Source of the DNA: Siniperca chuatsi
Lineage: Eukaryota > Chordata > Actinopteri > Centrarchiformes > Sinipercidae
Assembly: GCF_020085105.1 (NCBI RefSeq)
Contig: NC_058063.1
Location: 16,849,262 to 16,913,261 of the forward strand
Reading direction: 5' to 3'
Length of the DNA: 64,000 nucleotides
The notes under the pieces were generated by a model that was not told the origin of the DNA, made no database searches, and worked only from the letters and a program-made list of their open reading frames with translations. A program made the position numbers and the translations under genes. Shown here piece by piece: positions 50,605-61,066 of this stretch; within the stretch, counting starts at the first letter, position 1; each line of letters begins with the position of its first letter.

Positions 50605-53600
50605 ATGAATGGGAGTCAATGCATATGGATCCTCAATGGTAAGTCACAGTACCTTAAACTATATACTTTATTTATTTATTTTTAATTATTTGTATTTTTA
50701 TCTTTTAAAATTAAATTTAATCTAAATACTTTACAAAGATAGTTTCCAAGACCAGATGACTTAAGGCTGAATTATATGCTTTTTTTGCCAAAAGGGGGGC
50801 AGAAAAACATCAAAACAAGGTGACTTAACGACCACAAATCCCCAGCTTTTAAAATTGTAATTGTGCATTAGCATTTAATTGCGTACTTTCATATCCAGCC
50901 GACGTGAAGCAACATTACCATGCAATTGTGTCTGTCCACTTGACAAACTCCAATATTTACCTTAAAACCAAAACAATTAGATAAAATAGGCAAAAAAGCT
51001 GAGAGTGTTCATTCTTGGCATCCTGCCACTAGGAGTGACATAACAGAGTAATTTGAATCAGCCTTAATTAAAAACATATATCAATGCAGGTCTAATATGA
51101 GAAGTTTTTAGAGCAAACAGGCTGTTTTTAGACACACATATTAGACACAACTCATTCCTAGTGCCATGTTTCCTTTTGTTATAATTTGCTTAGACCTTAT
51201 ATCAGTATTGGTGACATCTATTTCACTTGCATGGCAGTAGTGATGTTGATGAGGATGCTGTTCCCTTTAAATTAGGACACCTCTTCTTTCATTTCACAGT
51301 TTCTGTTTAAACTGATTAGTTCAAGATATTTCATATACTGTATATGAAAATGTACATGTGATTATTGTCTGTATCATTTTATAATGGAGATAAAATCAAG
51401 CACTTTTCTAACATCTCTAACTATGTTGTCTGAACACAGGCATTTTGCTCATGCTGACATCTGTGGCGCTGGCAGGTAAGCTGTTTTTTCCCCCTCAATA
51501 CATTCTGTGGTTTTCTTGTCTAATAATTATTTTGTTTTCCAATAAGGTAATCTTCTCCAAAATGTGGCACTGAATCAAAACGCTATCCAGTCTTCACAAA
51601 ACGGCTCAGCTGCTGCTGGCAGGGCAATTGATGGGAACAGAGACCCGAGTTTTAAAAGTGGATCCTGTTCCCTCACCAATGAAGAGTCTGATCCCTGGTG
51701 GAGGGTAGACCTGCAGAATGTGTACAAAATCACTGCTGTAATGATAACCAACAGAGATGAACAGGAAAACTGGCTGAATGGTGCTGAAATCTGGATTGGA
51801 AACTCAATGGAGACCAACACTAAAAACATCAGGTGAAACAGCTAGATACAGACTTGTATAATACATCTCCCATTGTGATATAAAAAAAAACCTTTTGTTC
51901 TTCTCACATTCTCTTTTCTTCTCCACTCTGTTTCTCTCATGCAGGTGTGCAGTAATCTCTCACATTCCGAGTGGACGCACGTTATACTTTTCATGTGGCG
52001 CTACAGAGGGACGCTACGTCACTGTGCTTCTCCCGGGAAGCCACAAGGTTCTAAGTCTCTGCGAAGTTGAGGTGTTCCCTGTAAACTATGGTAATAATAC
52101 ATGTCATATGATGTAGATAAGACTAGTAGTTTAGAAGAAGGACTCAGTTTGCGGCCCAAAATGTTAAAATCAATGTTCCTTTGTGAACAGGGATACGTCT
52201 AGACATTTTGGGCCACATGCAACAGCAATAAATGGCTTCTCTGACACTTTCCCGCTAAGGGTCCTGTCCAGTAGCCTGATAATCACATTGAATTACCATT
52301 TGGTTTCACCTCATTATTCATGACATGTTAACTGATTTTTGTTTGGGAGTTGGGGTTATGTGGGGTTGTTTTGCCACAACCAATAAGTAACAAGTGACAG
52401 CCTTCTTGCTGATGTAATTTTCAGTTGACACAGATGATTTTTCTTTTGCTTTTTTTATGGATCTAGCTTTTTCTCTAGCTCTGGCACACAAACATGACAT
52501 CCCCATTTTTTATCCTGCCTATTTGAATCGCTGAACAAATCAGAGATGTGGGTGGCGATTTAGCAGTCTGGAACCATGTGGGCTACCTTGAGTCTCCTGA
52601 ATTATTGTGGATTATCCCCTATTGGCAACACTGACTTAGGTTAAATTGTTTTTCTGAAAATATCCCCTCCCTACCTTCAATACTGCAACAATGTGTTATT
52701 TTCATGCACTTGATGCATCGTTGTAATGATGACATGGCAGACGAATCACAAGATATGATGAATCTAACCAGCTGTCTATGTTTGTTTCAAGCACATCCTT
52801 TAGCCAATGTGGCACTGAAAGGAGATGCCACCCAGTCATCAACGCTTTCTTTCGCTGCTGCCTCCAAAGCCATCGATGGGAGACGGAACTCATATTACAG
52901 CCGTGGGTTCTGTAGTCACACTGCCGAGGACGAGACCAACCCCTGGTGGAGGGTGGACCTACGATGGACATATATAGTCACATCTGTCAAAGTCACCAAT
53001 AGAGGAGACTGTTGTGCTGAGAGACTGGATGGAGCTGAGATCCGAATTGGGAACTCACAGGAGAACAACGGAAACAACAACCCCAGGTACTGACAAGAAT
53101 TCTGAACATGCGGCATTTAATATAAATTATATTTATTTTTTATTTTATAATTATTAGAACAGTAATATTTCAGTGTTTACATGATACATCTTATCCTTGC
53201 TAACTACCTTCCATTACACATGGCATTTGCAGGAAAAAAGATGATAGCTGCCAACCTATTAGCTTGTTAGCTGCCCCTAGAGAATCCAGTAAAACATCTT
53301 GAGATCTTGTTAACACGTTTTCACAGGAAAACCTTTGAAAATTGATAAATGTTTCTCCAGATTGAAATTTTTGTCCATTTTGGTTCACAACAGTACAAAG
53401 CTAAACTTTTCCATCCCAAGTGTTGGTATTTATAATGCGACTCTGGGAATAGTCTATTAAATGTTGTAGTCTAGTGATACTTTTTATCCACACTAGCAGG
53501 GGCTCTAGGGATGGCCAATGTCAGTAGTTTGATCCACCACTTTGGTCCAGACGGAAATATTACAGTAATTGTTGGATAGATTGCCATGTTTGTACAGACA

Positions 53601-56600
53601 TTCAGTTACAAACATGTCCTGCTTAGGATGAAATGTAATAACTTTGGAGATCCCCTGACCTTTCCAGTCAAAATTTCATTTTGTCAAATGGTTTATGAAC
53701 AAATACATGCAAAACTAATGGCATCCCCATCAGACTCAACTGCATTAAGCACGGTAACACGATGAGATGTTCAGATGTTGAACATGATAAATGTTACGCT
53801 CTTATCCTCGTTATGTTTGCATTGTCCTTGTAATGATAGCATGCTAACATTAGCGTTCAGCTTTATAGAGCTGCTAGCATGGCTGTAGATGCAAAATTAA
53901 TGAGCTCCCCACAACAGATTTCTAATTAAAGTTTTGCACTGGATTTTTTTCTGTAGCAGACAAAGGGTGATTATATTCACACACATTATGTTCAACAAGA
54001 TAATCTCCAAAAGAGGACACATTTTACAGTTTTAGAACTCACCACCAATCAATTTTCGCACTAGCCTGGCATGGCGCATAATTATTTTGATATTTTTGTA
54101 GTTTTGGTGTAGCAACTTGGCAATTCACTCAATGTCAGAAAAAAATGTGAATCACTCTTTAGGCTTCTGTTAACCATGTATATTTTTAGCATTAATTAAA
54201 AGCCCTATATGAAAAAAAAAGAATTTTAAATCTAGTGAGAGAAGGCTTAAAAATGTGGACTCATTTCCAGGTTTCAGGACTTATTCTCTTTTAACAAGAA
54301 GCCCACAAGATAACTACAACTATTCCCCACACTCTCCCCACTGTCAGATGTGCTTCCATCTCCCACATCAGAGCGGGTAAAACCTACACATACCACTGTG
54401 ATGGAGGCAGCATGGAGGGTCGCTTTGTGAATGTGATTATCCCTGGAAAGAGCAAGACTCTCACTCTCTGCGAAGTGGAGGTGTATGCTGCCCCAGCAGG
54501 TACAACTGTAACTGAGTGGCTTTGATTCACTAGCAAGGACCATGCCATAATAGTGTGATTTTAAAGGTTATGAAATAAGGTAGTATAGGATGTTGAGGAT
54601 GGGTGAATGGGTGTGGAGAAGAGGGATGAACGTGGGGGAGGAAGTTGTCCATTTATGCCAGTCTGGGATGGATGTATTGGAGGCCAGGGAGGAGGGGACT
54701 CAGTGTGGGGGATCTGTCACTGGAGTAGAGTCACCCAAGCCGATTATGGGCCCCAGACATTACCTGGAAAAGAAGAGATGGGAGAGGTCTACACGGGATC
54801 GAATAAGAAAGAATGAATGATGGGAAGAGAGGGTTGATGGATATGAATAAGGAGGGGCAGAGGGAGGGAAAGGGTCAGGATATAAATGGATGAGGGGGGA
54901 GGGAAAGGTCGAGAAAACTGACACAAACTGGACATGATGGGTTGACCAGGTATAAGTAGGCTTGACTGGTGATTAGAGGTGTGGTTAAGGTGTGGCCCTG
55001 CTCCTGAACCTAAGTTAACTAGTTGACTTCATTTCATTGAAACACAACAGTCTGATATTGATTCATTACTGTTTTTTCCCCCCATTTTTTTAACTTTAGT
55101 GGAACCTCTGCCAAACGTGGCCTTAAACAGACCAACAGCACAGTCATCGATTTTGCCGTTTTCTAATTCGAAAGCCTCTAATCCTGTCAGTGGGTGTAGA
55201 AGTGGATTATTTAAATGCTGTTCCCATACTATCATGCAGTCCAATCCCTGGTGGAGAGTAGACTTGTTAGCTGTGCACAAGGTTCGTGCTGTCACCATTG
55301 TCAACAGAAAAGACTGTTGTTCTGAAAGGCTACTGGGTGCACAGATCCTGATTGGGAACTCACAGCAGCACGATGACAACAAAAACCTCAGGTGAGGCAC
55401 ACTATCTACAACTGGAATATTTGTCAATAAATAATTGCAAAATATGTGTTTCTTCTGATTTAGCTACAGTGCAGAAGCATAGCAACACAATAACATATTG
55501 CCATTTACATTTTAGAGAAATTGTCCCTAAAACACATTGAAGCTTAATGTTCCGACAGGGATTAGTAAAGCTAAAATGGCACCATTGTAAATGTAATTAG
55601 AGCAAATTCTTATTTGTTAAATAAAACATTTCTCTATGACGTTTCTCTCCCTCCATCAGATGTGGTATTATCTCATCGGAAATGGGTACATCAGTACACA
55701 CCTTCCAGTGTGCAGACATGGAAGGTCGCTACGTCATTGTAATCATTCCAGGACTTTTTAAGATTTTGACACTGTGTGAAGTGGAGGTGTATGCTTCTAT
55801 GACTGGTATGATCCTTGACCATTATGTCCAATATATGGAAATCAACAAAAAACATAAAACTAGCTATCAAATACTGTATTATGTCTTAAGTGGTTCTATT
55901 ACTAATATTCTAATATATTCTGCAACTGTTATATATGCATATGTTATTGTTGTTGCTACAATGTCTAAAGTCAGCCACAGCTGATGAGCAACAAATATGA
56001 TTTTACTATTGCTTTTACCTTTTTTTCTTTTACTTAGAAAGCCAGGTGCTGACTTTCTGGCTTTCAATGTTCACTTTTCATTTTAGAACCAAAACTCCCC
56101 GGACAACTGAAGTTTCAAGACAAGCCTGTTTTAAAAAAAATGATCAAACATGTATTAAGCCAACAGAAACCTAACAACATTCTTTCTCTCCAGTGCCAGA
56201 CGTTGTCACTTCTCCTCCTCCTACTGCTCCTCCTCCTCCCACTGTGAGCATGCAGCTGAGTGGCAGGAATGTGACGATGGTGGGAGAGAGGCTTTGCTGG
56301 TCTGATGCTCTGTTCTACTGTAGACGTCACCACTGGGACCTGCTTAGCCTTCGCAGCCAGGAAGAGCAGAGTGAGGTGGAGCAGCTGTTGAGCCGCAGTC
56401 CTTTCCCCCTCACAGACTTTGTCTGGCTGGGACTGCGCAGGTACTCTGCACTGACATTTGACAGTTAAGAGATTTAGTTGATGCTCTGATTCAGGGCAGC
56501 TGTATGAATGAGCAGGTAGGTGCTCAGTGTCTCACTCAACTCAACATGACATAAATTAGCTGGTGTGGTTTTTCATTTATATGATGAATACAGTATAGCA

Positions 56601-57894
56601 TACCATTCTAAAGCTCAGATTTTAAAAGGTTTGTATATATAACCTCCCATGTTCATGTTTTGTTTAATACTTTTTCAACCAATCTCCTGCATAACAAAAC
56701 ACAACATAAAAGCCCCAAGTTGACTATTTGCACTTAAATCATCTGTTGAACACAGAAGTGCAACTTCAACATATAGACTGGCAAAACTGAGTGTGGAGAA
56801 TGCCTGAGACATTGGCAATATCGTGGAATTTGTTCAAATTTAAAAGATGTAAGAAGGTGGAATCCTGATGAAAGTCCAAGCTCCTGGAATAGACTGAGCG
56901 GGCAGATGCTCTAATATCTTCTCTTTCCATTTCCAGTAAAACAATTGTTAAGGATTTGAATTTTGCTAATTTACATATAATCAAAAGATCTTTCAGTCAA
57001 ATGTTGCGTGTCCTTATATTTGCTCTTTTGCATTTCCACCATTCCAAGACAGACATCCATGGATGCTTTGCCAACAGCTCTCGCTGGAGCCACACACTAT
57101 GACAAAGCTACTGTAACATTAGAGCTGAAACAAGGAGTCAATTAATTGGTCGATTGACAGAAAACAAGTTTGACAATAAATTGTTTCAGTAGTAGTAATT
57201 TGCTGGTTCCATCTTTTCAAATGTGAGGATTTGCTGCTTTTCTGTGTTTTAAATCATTTTAAATTGAATATCTTTGGGTTTTAGACAAAATAAAGCATTT
57301 GGAGCTCTCACCTTGAGCTTTCAGAACTTGTGAAGTGCTTTTTTCAAAACAATTATGAATAATTAAAATAGTTATTAGTTGTAGCATCATAAAGATAAGG
57401 CTGGTTTTATCTTTACCGCTCTCATGTGAAACTCAATAAACAGCTTTTCATGAGCCTGATACCTGTTGCTATGGGGTGATTACAAAGTGCAGCCAGAAAC
57501 CACTGTACAGTCCATAAACAGCAGCATTTTGTTAAAGTGTAAATCTGTTAATAAATCTATTTGGCAGAGACATCATGCGCGACAGGTGGTTCTGGATGTC
57601 TGGTGATTCTATGAAATTCACCAAATGGCCACGAGATTTGGCCCCTCACCGTTATTCTAACCCCTGTGGAGGCATGGCCAGAGGAAAGCGCTTCCTCTGG
57701 GAGCACCAGCCTTGTGCTAAGCTCCTCAACTTCATCTGCCTATCAGGTAGGGCTTACACCTCACATCCTGCATGTGTGCACATATTGTACTTCACCACAA
57801 TACCTTCACCAGCTTTTTCTGTCCCTTAGGTGCTGAGGACAGAGTCCAAAGAGTGTATTTCTACAGCACCCGCGAAGTCCTTAGTGAGGATTAA
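50605..57894 (+). CDS. Gene D: secreted chimeric lectin, three F-type lectin domains plus C-type-lectin-like domain
   Basis: Eleven coding exons give about 625 aa: 50605-50638, 51440-51475, 51547-51832, 51945-52090, 52792-53086, 54348-54499, 55100-55391, 55660-55805, 56194-56440, 57568-57746, 57830-57894. Residues 1-24 form a signal peptide ([12 protein letters not shown]). Each F-type domain is a two-exon cassette with N-V-A-L near its start, a central P-W-W-R-V-D-L, G-A-x-I-x-I-G-N-S, and a final L-C-E-V-E-V. Domains 2 and 3 keep the vicinal Cys pair (D-C-C-x-E-R) typical of fucolectins. A Pro-rich hinge leads to a C-type-lectin-like domain with W-L-G-L and C-x-x-x-L-N-F-I-C. F-type domains bind fucose-containing glycans; a soluble pattern-recognition role is likely. 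There is no transmembrane segment. Confidence 0.9.
51547..52090 (+). other. Gene D F-type lectin domain 1
   Basis: Encoded by exons 51547-51832 and 51945-52090. It keeps P-W-W-R-V-D-L and L-C-E-V-E-V but the vicinal Cys pair is replaced by D-E-Q-E-N-W, and the C-S-H motif of the other domains reads C-S-L. This domain may have weakened or altered sugar binding. Confidence 0.85.
52792..53086 (+). other. Gene D F-type lectin domain 2, first exon
   Basis: Contains C-S-H-T, P-W-W-R-V-D-L and G-D-C-C-A-E-R, the conserved landmarks of a fucolectin domain. It is completed by exon 54348-54499, which carries G-R-F-V-N-V-I-I and ends L-C-E-V-E-V. Confidence 0.88.
53488..53895. repeat. Dispersed repeat in gene D intron
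   Basis: Phrases gctctagggatggccaatgt, ccactttggtccagac, gttatgaacaaatacatgca-like text and gctagcatggctgtagatg are characteristic of an interspersed fish repeat. No coding frame. Confidence 0.5.
54348..54499 (+). other. Gene D F-type lectin domain 2, second exon
   Basis: Begins mid-codon after the 53086 donor and completes the domain (C-A-S-I-S-H ... C-D-G-G ... L-C-E-V-E-V-Y). The intron of about 1.26 kb before it contains a dispersed repeat. Confidence 0.85.
54550..54930. repeat. Purine-rich (GA/G-run) tract in gene D intron
   Basis: The plus strand is dominated by G and A with several GGG and GGAGGG runs (54605-54715, 54835-54910). It may form polypurine or G-quadruplex-type structure. 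No exon signals join it to the gene. Confidence 0.5.
55100..55805 (+). other. Gene D F-type lectin domain 3
   Basis: Exons 55100-55391 and 55660-55805. It keeps C-C-S-H-T, P-W-W-R-V-D-L and D-C-C-S-E-R, and ends L-C-E-V-E-V-Y. It is the domain next to the hinge. Confidence 0.87.
56194..57746 (+). other. Gene D hinge and C-type-lectin-like domain
   Basis: Exon 56194-56440 starts with a Pro/Thr-rich hinge and then encodes [11 protein letters not shown] and W-L-G-L-R-R. Exon 57568-57746 encodes W-F-W-M-S-G-D, N-P-C-G-G and [10 protein letters not shown]. The fold landmarks are present, but no EPN or QPD and no W-N-D motif is seen, so calcium-dependent sugar binding is not expected. A final exon adds 21 unremarkable residues. 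Confidence 0.82.
57119..57390. repeat. Dispersed repeat (copy 2 of the 15.9-kb family)
   Basis: Contains tagagctgaaac, tttcaaatgtgaggatttgc and gaatatctttgggttttag, the landmarks of the copy in gene A at about 15872-16180. Confidence 0.6.
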
Positions 57895-58745
57895 CAAAAT
57901 TGAAAGCTATATTTTTAAGTTATAAATAGCAATTTCCTGCTCTCCTTGTATGACATCAGCTAGTGTTTGAATGGCACTTCAAGATGTTGTGTTTCTGCAC
58001 AAAACATAGATCAGAGCCCAAAGTGTCAATATCAAAGCAGTCATTCATGCACTCATTTTCATGCTCTTCATATGTGGGTGACACTGTAATCTCATGTAAC
58101 TAGGCATCTGTCTGATGGAGGTTGGAGGTCTCAATCTCTCCAGACCCCTGAGAGTTAGCTGAGACCAAGATTGTAAGATCATCTGATCTCAGCTAAGAGC
58201 CTGTTTTTACTTCTTTTTTTTCCTAATTGTTTTATTTATTTATTGCATTTCTGTAGTGGTGCACCATATGTGGTTTCTGTTAACGATACTCCCATTTTGG
58301 ATGAACTGAGTTGAAATCACATGTGAACCACTGGTTTAAATGTAACAAAACCCATTATTAATTCATACATTATAATCTCAACATAAATAGTGACTGTACA
58401 AAAGTGTGAACTTTCATTCCTTCATAATATATCCCTCAGTGTGTTTATGATGTGTTTCATCCCTCAGTAAGATGCACAGTACATGTAGCTGTAAAATTCC
58501 TTGCCTGAATATGTTATTATTATATCACTTTAGCTGGTTTTGTAATGTGGGAAAGAGATTGAAGAGATGTGAAATGCAGAACTAAACTATCAATAGCAAT
58601 GTTCACTACATCAAAAGTAGTTAAATTTGCATTAAAACAACAGAAAATGTGATACTTGTGCATATTTATTCTGTGTCTGATTGACGTTGAGGTAGGAAAG
58701 AATTTATTAATTTCCATATTGTGCTAGTGGAGTGCAAATAAAGCT
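57895..58745 (+). other. Gene D 3' UTR with AATAAA at 58737-58742
   Basis: After the stop no further exon is seen. The AATAAA at 58737 (gtgcaaataaagctg) is a good poly(A) signal, giving a 3' UTR of about 850 bp. Confidence 0.5.
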
Positions 58746-60660
58746 GAATGATTGTTGATGTGAGTAGAGTAAATTTTTAATAATCAAACAGGAAATAGCA
58801 TAAATATGGAAATAAACATTTGTCAACCAGTTATGGCCTCAGACATGTTGGACTGTGGACGTTTATGATCTACCTGCTCAGGTTATACACTTGCATATTA
58901 ATGTACCGTGAGAGAACTTGCATTAGGTGTGGCACAATCCCGAGGGCTTAAAAGGAATTGCACAAGTGCCAAGTGTGAATAATAAGTGTAACTACAACAG
59001 CATTAATAAATGTGCAATATAAACAGAGCTAGAGACGCAGGAGGGATGAACACAACGACAGGTAGGGCCAGATAGAGGTTAGTCCTTTGCCAGGTGTGTG
59101 TGTGCTGAGTCACGACTTTCACCCAGCACTGACACTATACCCCTCTACCACATTTTGCATGTTTTCTGAAAATTTCTATGCTTCTATTCTATCTGATCAA
59201 ATGCTTTTGAAACCCAATATGTCACTTTGCATTTATCGCACTTGATGGACAGGTATTCACCATCACTCCCTCATACCCCTCACCCACACTTTTGTTTGAT
59301 CTTTTTTCTTTATGTTTATGATAAACTAGAAACAATCAAAAATATGTCACGTAGTTCAGACACAGCAAGGAATGTTGTCAGCCCTGTTGGACTTGAAAAG
59401 CTGCTCTGTTCTTTAGCCAGAAACAAATGTGTTTTTTATGAAACAATATCTAAGAGATTCAAGCAAGAGGCAAGTGTTTACCTCCATCGGTTGGGATCAT
59501 TTTTATTATTCTTTTCATATAAGAGGTCCCCTATAGAAGATCACCTCTATTTATGGTTGAGCTCCCTTTCCAGCCTCTACTTTTCTGTTATTGCAATGTC
59601 ATTTAATAAACACAGGGGAGCGCTGTTGAACTATTTTAGTGGCTGTTCAAAACTGACTCCATTCCTTCTCTCACAGCGGTCTAAACATAAACCAAAGAGG
59701 TTAAATTTAGCAACCAGTGTGGCACCATTATGGGGTAATAAAGCCATGAAAGACAAGAGAAACTGTGTGTGTGTCATGGCAACTCAAACCTATAATGTGA
59801 CACTATGTATATATTAGGGAAAGCAAGCCTCCATCAGCATGGTATAAACATATAAACATGGCATACAGGGAAGGTGCAGTAAAACATAGTGGAATGAAAA
59901 TAATAAAAATTAGCAAAGATGCATAAATACTCACATATTTCCTGACAGCTCTGAGACTACACATTTTTAATGGGGCATGGAGTGTGAAAGACACTGGCAT
60001 TTACTAGGTAGGGGAAGTCTAATGAAAAATGGTGTTGAGTTGCATTATGGGAAATGTAGGATCCGACATTTTGGAGCTTGATCCATACTTGGGACTAAAA
60101 GTCAGGCTATCACGACCTCTGCTGCATCGATTTTGACCATTCTTTTTATAATGTGTCTCATGCTTGTCTCCCAGTGTTGTGGAAGCACAATACTAAATCG
60201 CTGAAGTTGCCCTTTAAGCCTTCTTTAATGTCAGATGTGTGACAAAAGGGCAAATTCAATGACCCAGGAAAGAAATGTAGGTTACTTCATAGAGACAATT
60301 TACAACCTTCACAATGTTCTGGTGGAGTAAAATCCATTCCTCTAAAAATTAACTATTTGTAAATGCAATTTGGCGTGTGTTTGTTCCCTATCATGTAAAA
60401 ATGGTAAGGGTTCTCTTCCATTATGACACAGTTTGGAGCATATTTATTATTATATCAAATACACGAAACACGTACAGAAACAGACCCATTTTAGCTTTGG
60501 ATTGCCACAACCCTTTTAATCAAATTAAGCTTAATTACAAATAGATTTATTTACTGAGAATAAAGAACGTGCAATTTAACCAGTAGCCGAACAATAAAAC
60601 ATCAGACGGTTTTTTGGTGTTTTTTTTAGCAATTACGACTGGGTGGGGTAACGGCTTTTC
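58746..60660. other. Intergenic spacer with one unexplained open frame
   Basis: Non-coding in appearance apart from an open frame whose first ATG is at 59245, running to 59817 (about 190 codons). Its product has no domain I recognise, no signal peptide and no homologue in the window, and its composition is like background. Treated as probably fortuitous. Confidence 0.4.
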
Positions 60661-60689
60661 ATTGTCTATTCATTTAAGTTACTCTGGGG

Positions 60690-61066
60690 GGGAAATGGAA
60701 AGTTTGAGTGCAGAGAGGGACTGTAGTGCTCTTGTTAGGTGAGAGGAGGAGAGGGAGGGAGGTGGGAGTGCGTGGGACAGCCGGGCAGACGGAGAAGGGA
60801 GGGGGAAAATGCAGCTTGGACATTCCCAGGCTGGGAAATATAGCGGAGAGTGAGAGGGGAAGAGAGGAGGAATGTTTTCCACGCGCTGAAATCTTTCATA
60901 AAGAAAGATTGGAAGGCGAAAAATCACTCAAAGGAGGTAATGGGGGCTGTTTGATAATAACTGAGAAGAGAAAGTTTGTTTTTGTTTTTTTTGCTGAGAA
61001 TGCAGAGAGGAAGCAAATGCAGCAACGGAGCTGAGGACTATGTAGGAATTCCTGACTGAAGTCATG
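60690..61066 (+). promoter_or_regulatory. Probable promoter and first exon of a gene continuing right
   Basis: A purine-rich, CpG-containing 5'-UTR-like stretch ends in gaagtcATG|gtaagt, i.e. a start codon abutting a perfect donor (61064-61066). This is a common layout for a leader exon whose coding sequence continues downstream. No later exon was found in the remaining 3 kb, so the gene is not identified. In mammals the APOL cluster is flanked by RBFOX2 and MYH9, but nothing here proves that identity. Confidence 0.4.
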
